A DNA stretch of 64,000 nt from Cadophora sp. MPI-SDFR-AT-0126. Lineage: Eukaryota > Ascomycota > Leotiomycetes > Helotiales > Ploettnerulaceae. This document shows positions 22,055 to 34,505 of this stretch, piece by piece; position 1 is the stretch's first letter, and each line of letters begins with the position of its first letter. Location of the stretch: positions 248,001-312,000 of the forward strand of contig JAGMVK010000029.1 of assembly GCA_020747065.1 (NCBI GenBank). Direction: 5' to 3'. Under the pieces are notes generated by a model. The model had not been told where the DNA came from and made no database searches. It was given only the letters and a program-made list of their open reading frames with translations. The position numbers were made by a program, and so were the translations under genes.

Positions 22055-22955
22055 CGTGGTTGCTCTTGAGGAGGAATTAATGTTTGTGGGTATTGACTTG
22101 AGTCTTAGACGAATTTTGGAAGAGCAAAGATATGGAGGGGTAGACTATGAACCTGATGTTCCAGCTGTGGTACGAACTGGTTCTGGTGACCATCCGGGAC
22201 TTTGCTTGAATGCCAATGAAATCCTCCGCCACTTCTCACCGACCATTCAGGTAGCACAACGAGGCCACGGAAACATGCACTACTTATGAACGATGGCAGG
22301 AATGGGTGGGATCATTTCTGAGGCCGTCTAGATCCGTGCGATGGCTCGGCGGTATTTTCGGGCAAGGCTGATGCAGAAACTCCAAGAACCCCCTTAAATG
22401 TTCGTAGAGGAAAAGACGAATCAGAAGCGAGGATTGCTGCAACTGAACGATTGAGGCTGTGAATTGTTTCGCCGATAGGAGAGACTGTCTGTGCTCTTAC
22501 TACGTCAAAACATTCACCGTTTTGACCAAGAAGCTTTGGTTGTTTCAACCGAGAAACAAATTCGGCTCAACATCCGTGATTCTGTCTTGGCAAACCCCAT
22601 CCTGACCAAAGGAGTAGTGGAGTGCTTGACTTTGCTGAAATCAGCAGCAAGATGATAAAATGTTCAGAAGAAGAAGAAAGGCAAGGAATTACGAAGAAGA
22701 TGATGAACAGAATGAATTGGAAAGATAGGTAGGTAGAGTAGGCATCCCAAAGATTCCATCCCCACTGCCAAGCTGTGCATCGCATAAATTCAACGCCTTT
22801 GCTTACCGTCGGAAGACCGGCGACGGCGCATCGTCATGCTATCGTAAAGGAAAAGATATCTCATTCGCATGAATAATCCTCCTACTCCATGTGCGCATGC
22901 TCTATGCAGGTAGGAAGAGTAAGATGACCAGGAAGAATTACCTCGTTCCCACAAG
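22055..22955. other. Intergenic region, UstYa-like promoter to QTRT2 3' end
   Basis: About 900 bp. ORFs on both strands are short and lack family features; those at 22790-23383 overlap the QTRT2 3' end in another frame and are shadows. Confidence 0.4.
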
Positions 22956-24406
22956 TCACGTGGCAACTTTCTCTGCAAATCCCTTTTGCTCCAGTTCATC
23001 TGATGGAAGGTTTGGTTCAGGATCAGTGATGTCTTGACCGTCAACTCCCAGATTTCCCCATGCAGGCTTGTTTTTCCTGGCCTCGAAGGGACCTTCACTC
23101 TTGTAATGGTAACCTCGAACCCTCGGACCCTGACCACTCTTCTCAGGCAGCTCGGGCTCATAACACTTTGCGAATTCGGCACAGTCTCCCTCAAATGTTC
23201 CACTTCTAATGCTCTCCCTAATTGCCGAGAAGAACTCGGAAAGTATGTGGTGATTGTGAACTTGCAGCAGTACCCATCCGAGCATTTCCTTTGCGGAAAG
23301 TAGATGCTGGAGATATGCGCGATGGTGGTTGGAACAAGTGTAGCAAGCACACGCAGTCGCAAGAGGAATGACAGAAGTTGCATGTGATGCAGGCCACATG
23401 TCTATTCCAAGGGGCAATATCCCATTGTTGTCGAGAGACATTTCTTCAGGCAGTGGGCGTGGGAATCGAAAGCTCAAGGCAATACCAGCATCAGTAGCAA
23501 ATCCGATGAATGGAATCGTAAAAATGTCCATGCCGAGGGCTATCTGCCCAATAATGTGACGTGGTGAGCTGGGTTCGTCAAGTGAGAGGCGTGGAAGACG
23601 AGACACAAGGGTGGTGGCTGGAATATCAGGAAGAACGTTTGAATCGTAGAAAGCCAATCCAGAAATCTCGTCAGCTAGCTCATCTGCGACATTGTTGAGA
23701 TATTCTGTTTGATCCAGAAATTCTATGGGAAGGACAGGCGCAAACACTGCTTGGTCTTCTGTCTTCTCTTTAAGAAGCTGGGAAAGCCACTCCTGGGTTC
23801 GGTCGCCCATCTTCGCGATCCTCTTCGTGCCTGGCTGAGCTCCGTGAGGTACGTCAGCAAAAGCGACGGCAATGTCTGGGCGAAGACTTCCGATGTATGA
23901 GATGTAGGCTTTGTTTGACACAACTTGAAATCCGGTAGATGTGAATGTGGATATTGCGGTGTTGCTGTTTCCATTGGGAGACGCCACTGCTGGTGTCCGA
24001 CGAGGTGCAAGTAGAGTAAACAATTCCGATGGAAGACAAGTGAAGCGATTAAGCGGAGAATCTCCTGGAGTATTCATTACGGGCGGTTTGCCGGTTGTAG
24101 CTCTTTCAATAACTGGGAATTGGTCAGGATATTTCTGTCACCCGTGATCTAATTTGATGGTAACATACAATCTTCCAATGCCATGTGAACCCCACCGAAC
24201 TGGGTATGGGCAGAGATAACATCTGATGTGATATGTGGAACAACCCCTCTAGATCCGATAGCAAAAAAATCTGGCGTGAGAACATCTCTCCTCCGAGGCA
24301 AGGAGAGTCGTCCAAGTCTCGGGCCACTCACGCTTGGGTCAACATGGCTCAAAATCTCGAAGAGTAATTTGGTACTCTTTTCCGAGACACCGTTCAGTGA
24401 ACCCAT
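22956..24406 (-). CDS. QTRT2: Queuine tRNA-ribosyltransferase accessory subunit 2 (QTRT2)
   Basis: It is the non-catalytic partner of the eukaryotic tRNA-guanine transglycosylase, which replaces G34 by queuine in tRNAs with GUN anticodons (His, Asn, Asp, Tyr). Exon 1 (24169..24406) and exon 2 (22956..24112) are joined across a 56-nt intron to give 464 residues. The acceptor CCCAG at 24113 is preferred because it yields MALEDFIERA; the nearer CAG would create a stop. LGRLSLPRR and TPDFFA..SRGVVPH open the barrel. The zinc motif is intact: CACYTC and a histidine about 25 residues later. The gene implies that this fungus salvages queuine; many yeasts lack the pathway. Confidence 0.9.
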
Positions 24407-24958
24407 TGTGGTTCTTGCGTTGTTGAGAGAAGATTAGGAACGAAAGAAGTCGTGTTGCTGGATGGTCTGCAGGCCAGCGCCCTCAGAAGCGATCGTGGGT
24501 GTCCGAAAAGTCCAGACTGATAATTTCAAATATCATAAACATCTCCATCAATCTGTGGCAATCTTGGATGCTAAGACATGAAGCCGAGGAGCATGTATGA
24601 AAGTATCAAATTTGAGAGTTCGAATTCCGAATGAGGCAAGGTTTGAGTTAATCGAAGCTTGACTGTTCAAGGTCTAGCGTTGCAGATAGGCTTATCGATG
24701 CTGCCGCTGACAGCCTTGGCATCAGCCTCGGGATGAAACTCAGATCCTCCACATTCGTACAATATTCATTTGATTCTTCTCTGGCAATACGCTCATTTCC
24801 ATTGATGTCTACGTCGGCTATACCGCACCAGGTCCACTGAACTGTACTATTCTTTACTGTTACAATCGCTGTATTATCACAGAAGAAAAGACGCAAGTAG
24901 CAGTTCTGCTCCCGGCTTCCCCGGACTTCACTAAGTCGAGACAGTCTTAGAATAAACG
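24407..24958. promoter_or_regulatory. Divergent promoter region, QTRT2 and the LCCL gene
   Basis: 552 bp between two genes reading away from each other. No strong TATA box. A minus-strand ORF at 24648-24896 is not convincing. Confidence 0.4.
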
Positions 24959-26917
24959 ATGCGTCTCAACACTGATGAGGAGAGGGGAGGGTACAGGCCA
25001 GTGGCAAATGAGCACCCAGACGACCCAATTGATGAGTCGACTCAAAGCAATGTCTTGCACATGGACGACCTTTCCGACGACAGCTCCCCGCCAACCCCGC
25101 GGTTCATGCAAGATCAAGCATCATATCGATACATGAAATGGGTGCCAACTCCTGTACGGCGTGTGAGCAAGTCAATTGTAAAATGGACAAAGGGACCGGA
25201 TCCGCCACATATACATACCATCGAACCCATATTGCCGATTGTACAAGAATATCCTATTCGATTGTTGGATCACTATATACCGAAAAGAAGACATAGAATA
25301 GCTCTTTTGATCGCTTTCTATTTGACTTGGATCCTCACATTTGCGGTGGTCATGAAGCAGAGTACTATTGCGACCGAGATTGAAGGCTGGGGAGCTCCAG
25401 GAAATATTGGTTGCGGAAATACGTACTGGGTGCCGGGAAACAGATGCGGATTGAATGGCAACGATTGCCGACCTTTCAATGGAAGCGGCTTTGCATTCAG
25501 ATGTCCTGCGAACTGTGCCAGCGTAATGGTGTTAAATCCTAGAGCAGTTGGTGCCCAGGAGATCAATTACCGACCCTTGGTTATCGGAGGACCGTCGAAA
25601 GATGACGCAACACCAATATACCGAAGCGACTCTTTCATCTGCGGCTCTGCCATCCATGCTGGAATCATCGATAATGCCAAAGGTGGATGTGGGGTTGTAT
25701 CGTTGGTCGGCAAGCACCGCAACTACGAGAGCTCAAAGAAGCACGGTATTAAAAGCATTGGATTCGACTCGGAATTCCCGTCTTCCTTCACTTTCCACTC
25801 CGGGACCACTTGCGAAGCCAAAGATCCTCGCTGGCCCTTACTCTTTGTATCCTTAACCTTTACTATCTTACTCTCCTTATTCACTACCTCGTCGGGCTTG
25901 TTCTTCTTCAGCATATTCACCGGAGTATTCTTCCATGTTGGCCTAGCGTCAGATCCGCCTGGACATGCCAATGTCACCGACCTAATTTCAAACCTTCTTG
26001 GAAAGTACTTGCCAGCCGCTTTTTGCGCTTTTGTCATCTATAAATATATGGGTGTCCGTCGAGCACTCTCTGGACTGACAGCCCAGATCGAGAAAACCAT
26101 TCTCTGGCTAGGAGGCTGCTGGTTCGGTGCTCTTTCTAACTACACCTTGGACTGGATACCAATACAGCGTCTTAACGCCCATGATCTGAATCAACAGCCT
26201 GGCGCGAAGCTGGCACTGGCTCTCATCGTCACATTAATTGCTCTGATAGTAATTAAGCAAGTCTTCTTCTTCCGTCAAGAAGGACGTCTCATTCGCTACC
26301 TTAGTCTTTATGGCATCTTCGTAGGCGCGATATTGTTGTCGCTCCTTTTGCCCGGTTTGAGTCTGCGCATCCATCATTATATCCTTGGCCTCTTGCTGCT
26401 GCCCGGAACAAGCATGCAGACCCGACCCGCGCTCCTCTATCAGGGCATTCTTGTCGGCCTCTTCATCAATGGCATCGCACGGTGGGGGTTTGATTCTGTG
26501 CTTCAAACTCCAGCTGCTCTTCAAGGCGACGCTCAACACAACTCTAAGCTTCCGGTTATTCCAGCACCAAACATCACTCTTGGAGAATCGATATCCACGA
26601 TATCATTTTCATGGCTTGCACCGCCGGAGCCTTTTGATGGGATATCCGTGCTAGTGAACGACGTGGAGCGCTTCAGGGGCTACACAGATGAGGGATTCTC
26701 AAGCGACAAGAACTTTGTTTGGGGTAGGCCAGGGTTGGGGACTGGAGATAGCGACAGGAACGATTATTTCCGCTTCGGGTACATGCAGGGCTCGAGTAGT
26801 TGGGATTATACAAAGGCAGGTACTTGGAATAAGGATGGAGAATGGGTGCCGATGAAGAAGGGGCCAAGCAAAATCAAAAGTCGTGAACTGAACGGAGAGG
26901 TGTTTGGGGTGAATTGA
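24959..26917 (+). CDS. LCCL-domain multi-pass membrane protein
   Basis: A single-exon gene of 652 residues. The N-terminal about 110 residues are soluble and acidic, then one helix (ALLIAFYLTWILTFAVVM) leads into the LCCL domain. This has GCGNTYWVPG, several paired cysteines, and the diagnostic YRSDSFICGSAIHAG near residue 225. It is followed by about eight hydrophobic helices and a soluble C-terminal domain rich in aromatic and Gly/Asp residues. Fungal LCCL proteins of this architecture are conserved and probably sit in the secretory pathway or plasma membrane; their role is not established. The domain call is secure, the function is not. Confidence 0.9.
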   Translation: MRLNTDEERGGYRPVANEHPDDPIDESTQSNVLHMDDLSDDSSPPTPRFMQDQASYRYMKWVPTPVRRVSKSIVKWTKGPDPPHIHTIEPILPIVQEYPIRLLDHYIPKRRHRIALLIAFYLTWILTFAVVMKQSTIATEIEGWGAPGNIGCGNTYWVPGNRCGLNGNDCRPFNGSGFAFRCPANCASVMVLNPRAVGAQEINYRPLVIGGPSKDDATPIYRSDSFICGSAIHAGIIDNAKGGCGVVSLVGKHRNYESSKKHGIKSIGFDSEFPSSFTFHSGTTCEAKDPRWPLLFVSLTFTILLSLFTTSSGLFFFSIFTGVFFHVGLASDPPGHANVTDLISNLLGKYLPAAFCAFVIYKYMGVRRALSGLTAQIEKTILWLGGCWFGALSNYTLDWIPIQRLNAHDLNQQPGAKLALALIVTLIALIVIKQVFFFRQEGRLIRYLSLYGIFVGAILLSLLLPGLSLRIHHYILGLLLLPGTSMQTRPALLYQGILVGLFINGIARWGFDSVLQTPAALQGDAQHNSKLPVIPAPNITLGESISTISFSWLAPPEPFDGISVLVNDVERFRGYTDEGFSSDKNFVWGRPGLGTGDSDRNDYFRFGYMQGSSSWDYTKAGTWNKDGEWVPMKKGPSKIKSRELNGEVFGVN

Positions 26918-27940
26918 TTGGGCCGCTTTCGATTCATTTTTAGAAGTAGGTGGGAAAGGAGACTTCATTACAATTGTATACATGAGTGGATACCCAGAGA
27001 CTAGAATGTGTAATGTCACTTTCATGAATTATGCTTTTGGATTGGAGGTCGCTTCATGAGACCCTTTGCAAGGGCATGATCAGAACAAACATTTTCTAGG
27101 CAAGTTTCCTGTACAGTCAAATACATGTAGAGTTGAAATTTCTCAGATTTCATTTGTGATGCTGGCATTATCTGCATGAAATGTGGACAAAACATCGAAC
27201 TGTCAAGATCTTAACAACTTTATTAAAAATTCCTTATCGGCAAGGATCTGACTGTGCGCGGAAGTCAGTACTTTTGAGCATGGAGAAGCTAAACTACCCC
27301 GCCATTCATCTGAACAATTTCATCCCTCGCCTTCCACACAACCCTATCACATTTTGAAGCCCAAAGTAGCTCTTCGCGGCTTTGATGTAGCGAAGACACC
27401 CTTTGCTATCGTTGAAATTCAATACGAGCAGACTCGAGCTCACCCTATTAGTGGCGGGAACTCCGCGATCTGTCTGACACTAGCTGATAGCTCACGCATC
27501 TCAGTGTTAAATCTCAAGCCTTGGGGCTGCCTTCATTTGCATGTTAAGATTTTGACTAGACTTGGTATTTACGAGATTAAGCTATGATAAGCTCTAACGT
27601 ATCTGCATGCCGCATCTGGCAAGGATCCTTCATGCATATGTTAGCCGGCGCTATCAGCCATCAAATCAAATGATGCTATTCATACGGCATTGTTGCATCG
27701 TGCGGCCGAGCTATATCTACTAGGATAAAGGCAGCCAGGAAGATAAGGCGAGATCTGCTGGCCGTGTTGAGGTGCATTGGTGGATTATCCTACAGAAGCG
27801 GGGGATGCTGGGGGTACAGCTCATAAATTGAGGTGATACCCTGCTTTCTTTCTGTGTGACTACATAGTTGATCACTGGTGTCTTGCTTTGAAATTCCTGT
27901 CTCTTTCATTTTATCAACTTCATTCAATTATCGATTCGCC
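26918..27940. other. Intergenic region upstream of the first APC permease
   Basis: About 1 kb without a credible ORF. It serves as the promoter of the permease gene. A 77-codon frame at 27354 has no ATG start. Confidence 0.4.
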
Positions 27941-29762
27941 ATGGCCTCGCGTTCAGATCGAGTCGTCGATGAACGCACCCTCCATGTCACCTCCATTTTC
28001 CAGAAAACAGGAGATCACGCTGTCCTTGACCATGTGGCAGATAGCGACGAGGAAGTATTGACAGCCCTTGGATACAAGCAGGAATTCAAACGGGACTTTT
28101 CTATCTGGAGCTCATTCTCGGTGTCGTTCTCCATCTTAGGACTTCTCCCATCCGTTGCATCAACACTCGGCTACAATTTGGCCTACAGCGGTCCCGCAGG
28201 CGCAGTATGGGGGTGGGTTGTGGCTGCTGTACTGATTCAGTTCGTCGCTCTAGCAATGGCAGAATTGTGCTCCAGTATGCCTACAGCGGGAGGATTGTAT
28301 TATGCAGCGGCGGTGCTTGCTCCTGAAGGGTGGGGGCCTTTGCTTTCTTGGGTAATTAAATTACTTCTATTCCCCAAAGCGTCCGATATCGATACTGAAT
28401 GTCACTCAGATCACAGGCTGGTCAAATTTCGTCGGACTCTGCACAGGACCATGTTCCGTGAATTTCGCCCTCTCAGCAATGATTCTGACCGCAGTACAAA
28501 TCGGCAACCCGAACTACGTGATGGAAACCTTTCATGTCTATCTCCTCATGGTAGCCCTCATGGTCTTCGAAGGACTTCTCACAATGAACTCTACAAAGTT
28601 CATCGGCCAACTCAATAAAGTCGGAACAGTCGTCAACCTGGTGGTCCTAGTCATTTTCATCATTTGGATGCCGGCGGGCTCGATCAACCGACCTAAAACC
28701 AATCCCAACAACATTGTCTGGACTTCCGATGGCATTATCAATGGAACAGAGTGGCCGACTGGATTTGCGTTCTTGATGGGATTCTTGTCTGTGATCTGGA
28801 CAATGTCTGGATATGATGCGCCGTTCCACTTGTCGGAAGAATGCTCGAATGCTAACATTGCGAGTCCGCGTGCGATTGTCATGACTGCGCAGATGGGCTT
28901 GTACTTTGGATGGGCTATCATTCTGGTGATCGCGTACACTGTGAAAGATGTACAGGATGTCGTTGCCGGACAGTATGGTCAGCCTATGGGGAGTTTGTGT
29001 CTTCAAGTCCTGGGACCAAAAGCTGGATTAGCGATGTTTTCCCTGAACATCTTTGCACAGTTTTTTGTCGGACAAGGGTAAGAATCTCGATCTGATCGCA
29101 AGATGACTTACTGAGAAGAATCAAGCATCACGGTTGCCTCGTCGAGAGTTGTCTATGCCTACTCCCGTGACGGAGCTCTTCCCGGATCTCGCTGGCTTAA
29201 ACAGGTCAACAGTCACACCAAAACACCAGTCAATGCAGTGTGGTTCGTTGTTGCAATCGGCTGCGTGCTGGGAACGCTCATGTTTGCGAGTCCCGTAGCG
29301 ATTGGTGCCGTGTTCTCCATTGGAGCCATTGCTCAATACACTGCATTCATCATCCCCATTGCTCTGAAACTCTTTGTGGTCGGAGACAAGTTCCGGCCAG
29401 GTGAGATACTCCTGTTTCTCAAAAGTCCCATGTTGAGATTCTGACAAATATCTCCAGGACCATGGCACCTGGGTCGCTACTCAAAACCAATCGGGGCGGT
29501 CGCTTGCTGCTGGGTGGCACTTATCATCCCAGTGCTGTGTTTCCCCTCGGTCCGTGGTCATGACCTAACGAAACTGACCATGAATTACACTTGTCTGATC
29601 TATGGGGGAACGATGTTCTTGGCGCTGCTTTGGTATGCAGTTGATGCTAGGAAATGGTTTAAGGGTCCCAAGATCAACGTGGAGCACATGATAAATGTGC
29701 AAACGCTTGAAGACCGGAGCGATAGTGCAGAACAGATTCCGGCGAAGAATACAAAGAGCTGA
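27941..29762 (+). CDS. APC-superfamily amino acid/GABA/choline permease
   Basis: Exons 27941..28351, 28410..29077, 29126..29400 and 29458..29762 have introns of 58, 48 and 57 nt and give 552 residues. It belongs to the ACT branch of the APC superfamily (GABA permease Uga4, choline permease Hnm1). Evidence is the N-terminal LTALGYKQEFKRDFSIWSSF, then SSMPTAGGLYYAAA in helix 2-3, ITGWSNFVG recreated by the first splice, and MSGYDAPFHLSEEC. There are about 12 hydrophobic segments. The ATG at 27941 has the Kozak-like context GCCATGG. The gene sits alone, so the substrate (GABA, choline, polyamine) is open. Confidence 0.92.
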
Positions 29763-30224
29763 GGGAGTTGGTTTGGCCTGGAGGACCGTAGCAGTAACAG
29801 AATTAGAAGTAAACTGCTCAGGTTGAAGACATTTACCGAATGAATTTTGTCTCGAGATGGAGTCGAAACCCTATTTCAGGCTATTGATATTGATAAACGA
29901 ATCAGGTGAACGGAGAAGCTAGAAGCGCAAAGAGTGCTAGAATGAAAGACGAATGTGAAGCATCAGGAAATTGTCAACAGGCAGAATTCAGCAAAAGTAG
30001 GACACTTCTATTGGATCTTTGTGAAAGGTCCCAAGGATGCAATGTAAAGTTACACACTCTATGTTGAGTTACTTATCGTTAAAAGATGTTGATGACCTTT
30101 ACACGTCTCGCTTATCACCGCCAAGAAAGCTCGGACTGGTGGGCATTTGCTTTAAATCTCGCATTCGTCATCCAGAATCCTTCCCTGTTTATACAACCAC
30201 TCAGCACGAGCAAAGTGAGCCACC
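29763..30224. other. Intergenic region
   Basis: About 460 bp. It holds the permease 3' end and the promoter of the next gene; no motif stands out. Confidence 0.35.
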
Positions 30225-31725
30225 ATGGAAGGCATGGACAAACGGCTGACTCCGTATATCAAGACGTCGCACAATGGTATAACGTAAGGCGAATTTTTGA
30301 AAACTGAATTAGAAACCAGATGCTAATGAGAGCCTAGTCCAGACGCATCTCAGATTTCTCTCAACATCAGCGCAGATCATCGGCTTTCGACGACGCTTCC
30401 GTTTCAAATCAAGTTTACTTTAAAGCGAGCCAGAGATGGACACAGTAATCCATGTATTTTCCATTGGAACCCAAGCATTCATGGGTTTGGAGCAACCGGC
30501 TTCGTCCTACTGCATGAGCCAGAAAATGGCACCATTGAAAATGTCGAGATCGACCGCACAGGGTTTGTGAAGCTGTCTGGAGAAAAAACACCGCTGGTAG
30601 TGCGGGCTGGTATTCATTTCCTTTGGGAGCTAGCACCAGGGAACGAAACTACTTTTGTGGCGACCTTGCCCGAGCGGTATCACAAAGTGCTTGCTCCTGC
30701 GGAGAAATACCACCTGGTCTGGCCTGGAAGTCAAATTAATGAATGGGAGTGGGGAACCATCTCTGAACATGCGAATCAGGAGCTGAAACCGACGTCAAAG
30801 GACGATGATCCACAAAAGCCAAAATTGATTCTGCCTGGCGGACCTAGCATCTCCTTCCAGGCTCTAGATGAGTCGGATCCGTGGCCGCTGCGAACCATGC
30901 GTGAAAGAAAGATTGGATTCGCTGCAGCCAATCTTGAGGAAGAGAAATGGCGGGCGAGGCAAGAGAAGAAGAAAAGAGAACAAGAAGAACGTCCAAGCTC
31001 ACCGAAACCAATTGAGGCATCTGAGCGAATGTAAGTGTTTCCCTCAACTGTTGCAAGCATAGAGTCACGTCGGCTCATTGATTTCATTCTTTGGCCGTGT
31101 AGGCATTTATATACATGGTCTTTGCTGACACCGAAACAAAATCTTTAGACCAGAGGCACCTATTCTCAGTGTAATATTGCATTGCCCACCTGAAGTGCCC
31201 AGCGGCGGGATTATCGATGTTCAGGTGAAAGTTACATACGAAGCCACGCAACCGGCGAGACCCATCACCTTCCATACTCACCTCTTCGAAGTATCAGACA
31301 GTCCGCGTGAGGGATTCCGCCTTTACCGCCACAGAGACGGTGATAAGTGGGAGAAGTACGTTAGTCCAGAAGAAACACGATCGGGATTTATGATCGTCGA
31401 CGAGCCAGACATAGAAGTAAGCCCTGGTCAGCACGAAGACTTTGTCAGTTTACGGCCAGGCGAATCGTGGAGCACGCAACGTCGAATACAGGCAGAGTCT
31501 TGGACAACACTTCCTGAAGATACAGATGTTGGGGATGAATTCCGGTACCGATTCAACGGTGTAACTTTAGATTGGTGGGATTGGGGCAGTCGTGAAGAGC
31601 ATATGCACACAATGGTCAAATTGCCATGCTGGACTGCAAGCCGTGTTGTTGAGCCTGATCACAACGAAGGACGACCAAAACTGGTAGTACCTGCGTCGGA
31701 TACATTGGAGTTTCGCATTGTATAG
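30225..31725 (+). CDS. Protein with two tandem related domains, function unknown
   Basis: Exons 30225..30283, 30338..31030 and 31149..31725 join in frame to give 442 residues. Introns are 54 and 118 nt. The protein has no signal peptide or transmembrane helix. Two beta-rich domains are separated by a charged helix (Glu/Lys/Arg-rich, residues about 220-250). They look homologous: each has an early PFQIKFTLK / IDVQVKVTY strand, a central hydrophobic-plus-His segment, a P-G-E/N turn, a W-x-W motif preceded by N (NEWEWG in the first, LDWWDWG in the second), and a closing KPKLILP / RPKLVVP. I do not recognise the family. It is likely an intracellular binding or scaffold protein. Confidence 0.78.
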
Positions 31726-31880
31726 CAGGCTTTTCATTACGCCGTCGAGCTCTTACGATGCATCTAAGGATGTCTTGACTTATCGCAGCCTGGTCAAAAT
31801 CCACCACGAATAACTGTGCCTCAGCCAATTGTGTTTTGCTTCTTTTATGACCCGCTACGTCTGTACTACTTTCCGCCTGC

Positions 31881-32883
31881 TTACCCACGAAGTAAAGGTT
31901 CCGTCTCGGCACCAACAACTGCAACGCGTTCCCCACGCCCGCGTCGAGAAGCCAGCCAGAAGAGCACTGCCTGTACCACAGCAAATATAGCAGTATCGAT
32001 TGCTACCCATCCAACCAACTGGTACCACATAGCCAAATAGCTTATCATCCCATAACCTTCCAACTTATCCCATGGGAAGGCAAGTCTTCCTAGCCAAGCC
32101 ACAGCAACAAAGACGAATACAATTGCCTGAATAGCTAATCCAGTCACACTCAGCGCTCCAGGATCAGGTCGTAATCCTGTCTCTCTTGCTTGAGCGAAGA
32201 AAGCTGTGACACAGAGAATGGTGACGATAGGGCTGATAAACATTGTGTGCACGCCCGAGAAGAACGCACCCGCCCACTTGCGATACGGATCATTTCTTCC
32301 ACCAAAATTGAGGGTATCGACCAGTAAAGGAATGATAGAAATGAGCAGGTAAGAGACATAGATAGCTATGACTTTGTATCGCTGACCTGGGCGGTCATTG
32401 TCGGAGGTGTAGGTCAGGCATGTGGCGAAGCTACAAGTTTGTGGTCAGCATTTTTCGATATTGACATGTCGCTTTTGGTACTTACACGATGAACCAGAGT
32501 ACCCATACCAGGGCAAACTGGCCAAAGTTTAGCCAGTCGCCTGCATTGGGAGGATTCTTGACGAAGGCGTCGGCTGGCTCGACGGAGTTGACAACGAAGA
32601 AGAATGATATCGTGAATTGTTCGGTGGCGCTGATGAGATTGAACAACACATAATACAGCGAGATTCCAGAGGAGTCACGCCTCTGCCAAAGAAGTCGAAT
32701 TTGAGGCAGGAAAGAAGCAAAGCTTAGGAAAAGAAGAATTCTGGTGTTGTCAATAATGAACTGGTATTGACAAATACTGGGAGACCATACATTCGGAGCC
32801 AATTCGGCACTGATGAGACACTCATGCTGGGCGCACAGTGATGGAAAAATAGATGCAAGTGAAAGAAATGAATGCAGCTGCAA
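31881..32883 (-). CDS. PQ-loop repeat membrane protein (5' end unresolved)
   Basis: Two exons, 32486..32883 and 31881..32430, join across a 55-nt intron to give about 315 residues. The PQ motif is in FASFLPQIRLLWQRRDSSGISLYYVLFN cut short as LPQIRLLW, followed by helices with SATEQF. Several helices follow, including one ending in a cytoplasmic RRGRGE tail. PQ-loop proteins transport lysosomal/vacuolar amino acids or sugars. No ATG exists in the exon-1 frame before the conserved part, so a short upstream exon with the start must be missing from this model, or translation begins at a non-ATG codon. Confidence 0.75.
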
Positions 32884-34505
32884 GAAGCAGGTACTTTACA
32901 ATAGCTTCGGGGTTGACACTGGATGAGGTGAATGGCGTTGTTTTCTATCAAGGTTTTAAGGTTGTTTTCTCCCGCTGGTCCCGCTCTCTATCGAAATTAG
33001 AAGACTGTGCCACTGAAGTGCAGTGATCCGGGCTTACCGAGCCTCTAACTTGCATTGCGCCGCCTGGGATGCACCAAGAGACTCAACTTCTCCAATTCCT
33101 GAACTCAGCCCACTTGGGATCCCGCGTCTAAACTCGAATTGTGGGATGGTTCCAAATTTCCAGACTGCTACCGACATTCGCTTTGCATTTTACCTCAGTT
33201 GGTTTTGGTTTTGCGTCTGCAGTAATTATCTCAACTCGCATAAAACCATGATTTTCGCAACCTCAGGCGGCGAAGGAAGAGCTGCTATTATGTCCTGCAA
33301 ATGCCCGGAATGGAAGATTTGAAGCTGCGCCTTTTATTACAAGGACATGATCAGATAGTGCAGCTTCACGTACAGAGATGCTTGGCGATAAGCGAGGAGT
33401 ACAGAAAACAAGGGCTCTGGCGAGTCAAGAAATCGTTAAAAAGGTACTTTTGTGTACCTTAGAATAGAGGTCTTCGCCCTTGCCAGAGGCTAGAATATGG
33501 TCCCTGTTGTGCTTTGCCGCATCCCAAATTTCTGTGAAGGCTAAGTTTCCCATCAATCCGTGAATTGCGACTTGCTCGTTGGCCCCGAGCTCCTTTGTGG
33601 ACCTCCAACCCTGGGGACTTGCAAGCTAGAAAGTACAGAGTACACGTGAATATCCTGGTTGGGCTCCACCACATCTTACGAGTGGCCATCTGTGAAAGGC
33701 TTTCCGGCTCCTCCCGCCTCCCCTTGATTTTCGCCTCACCCTTTAAGCGCCAGACGTCCTTGTCAACATCTACGTTTTTATCGGCCTTACTCGTAAAACT
33801 AGAGAGCCAAGCCAATCCTACGAGCACTTGCAAGCGACCCTGGAATACCACCACTGTGAAGCTAACTGTACCGCAATTGAGGTTCTTGGCTTGCAGCGGT
33901 TAAATATTAGCCACCCCTGTCTCGTTCGATCCACTTGGGCGTCCACGAGGTGAACTGGCCACTCAATCCTCTTCCCAGAGAATTAAACTCACATGCAGGA
34001 TTCTCATTTTCATCTAATCTTCTCGCTTTCGACTGAAAATATTTCAAATCCGACTCCTGCGATCCCTGATCGAATTGACCTGGTCAATGGAGGGGCAGAG
34101 CACTCTGACCACTCTTGTGGCTACATCCGTGTCTCCCGGAAGAGGACCTTGTGACTTGAATCTGACTTCAGAGCCGACGGTCTGGAACATCATCTTGAAT
34201 AGAAAACATGCCAGCTGCTGTGCCGTTGCTCCTTCGAAGTAACGTCTCCATGGGACTAGTCCCGCTGTCATCGAGCAACTTGAATTTTGATCCATAATGG
34301 CGGGATTAAGGATGGCAGATTTATGGGAAGCTCGTAATCTCCCTCAAAGGACGCTATCACTATGCAGCACAATTCATTTGATTGACTTGGTAAAGTGTAG
34401 GGATATGGCTTTATATATGTCTATCGGATTTCTCTCATTTGTTCTTGCTTCTCATCCGATCAACATCGCGTTTTCGGACACGCAGTCCCAGACGGTTCAT
34501 TGATC
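32884..34505. other. 1.6-kb region between divergent genes
   Basis: No gene is recognised. It should contain the missing start exon of the PQ-loop gene and the promoter of the large secreted-enzyme gene. ORFs at 33459-33903 are overlapping shadows on both strands. Confidence 0.4.

Noticed and set aside
22790..23383. 197-codon minus-strand ORF at the QTRT2 3' end
   Set aside because: Overlaps the QTRT2 coding frame in another phase; QTRT2 has the conserved zinc motif.
24113..24140. Nearer CAG acceptor for the QTRT2 intron
   Set aside because: Joining there creates TAA immediately; the CCCAG acceptor restores the ALEDFIE block.
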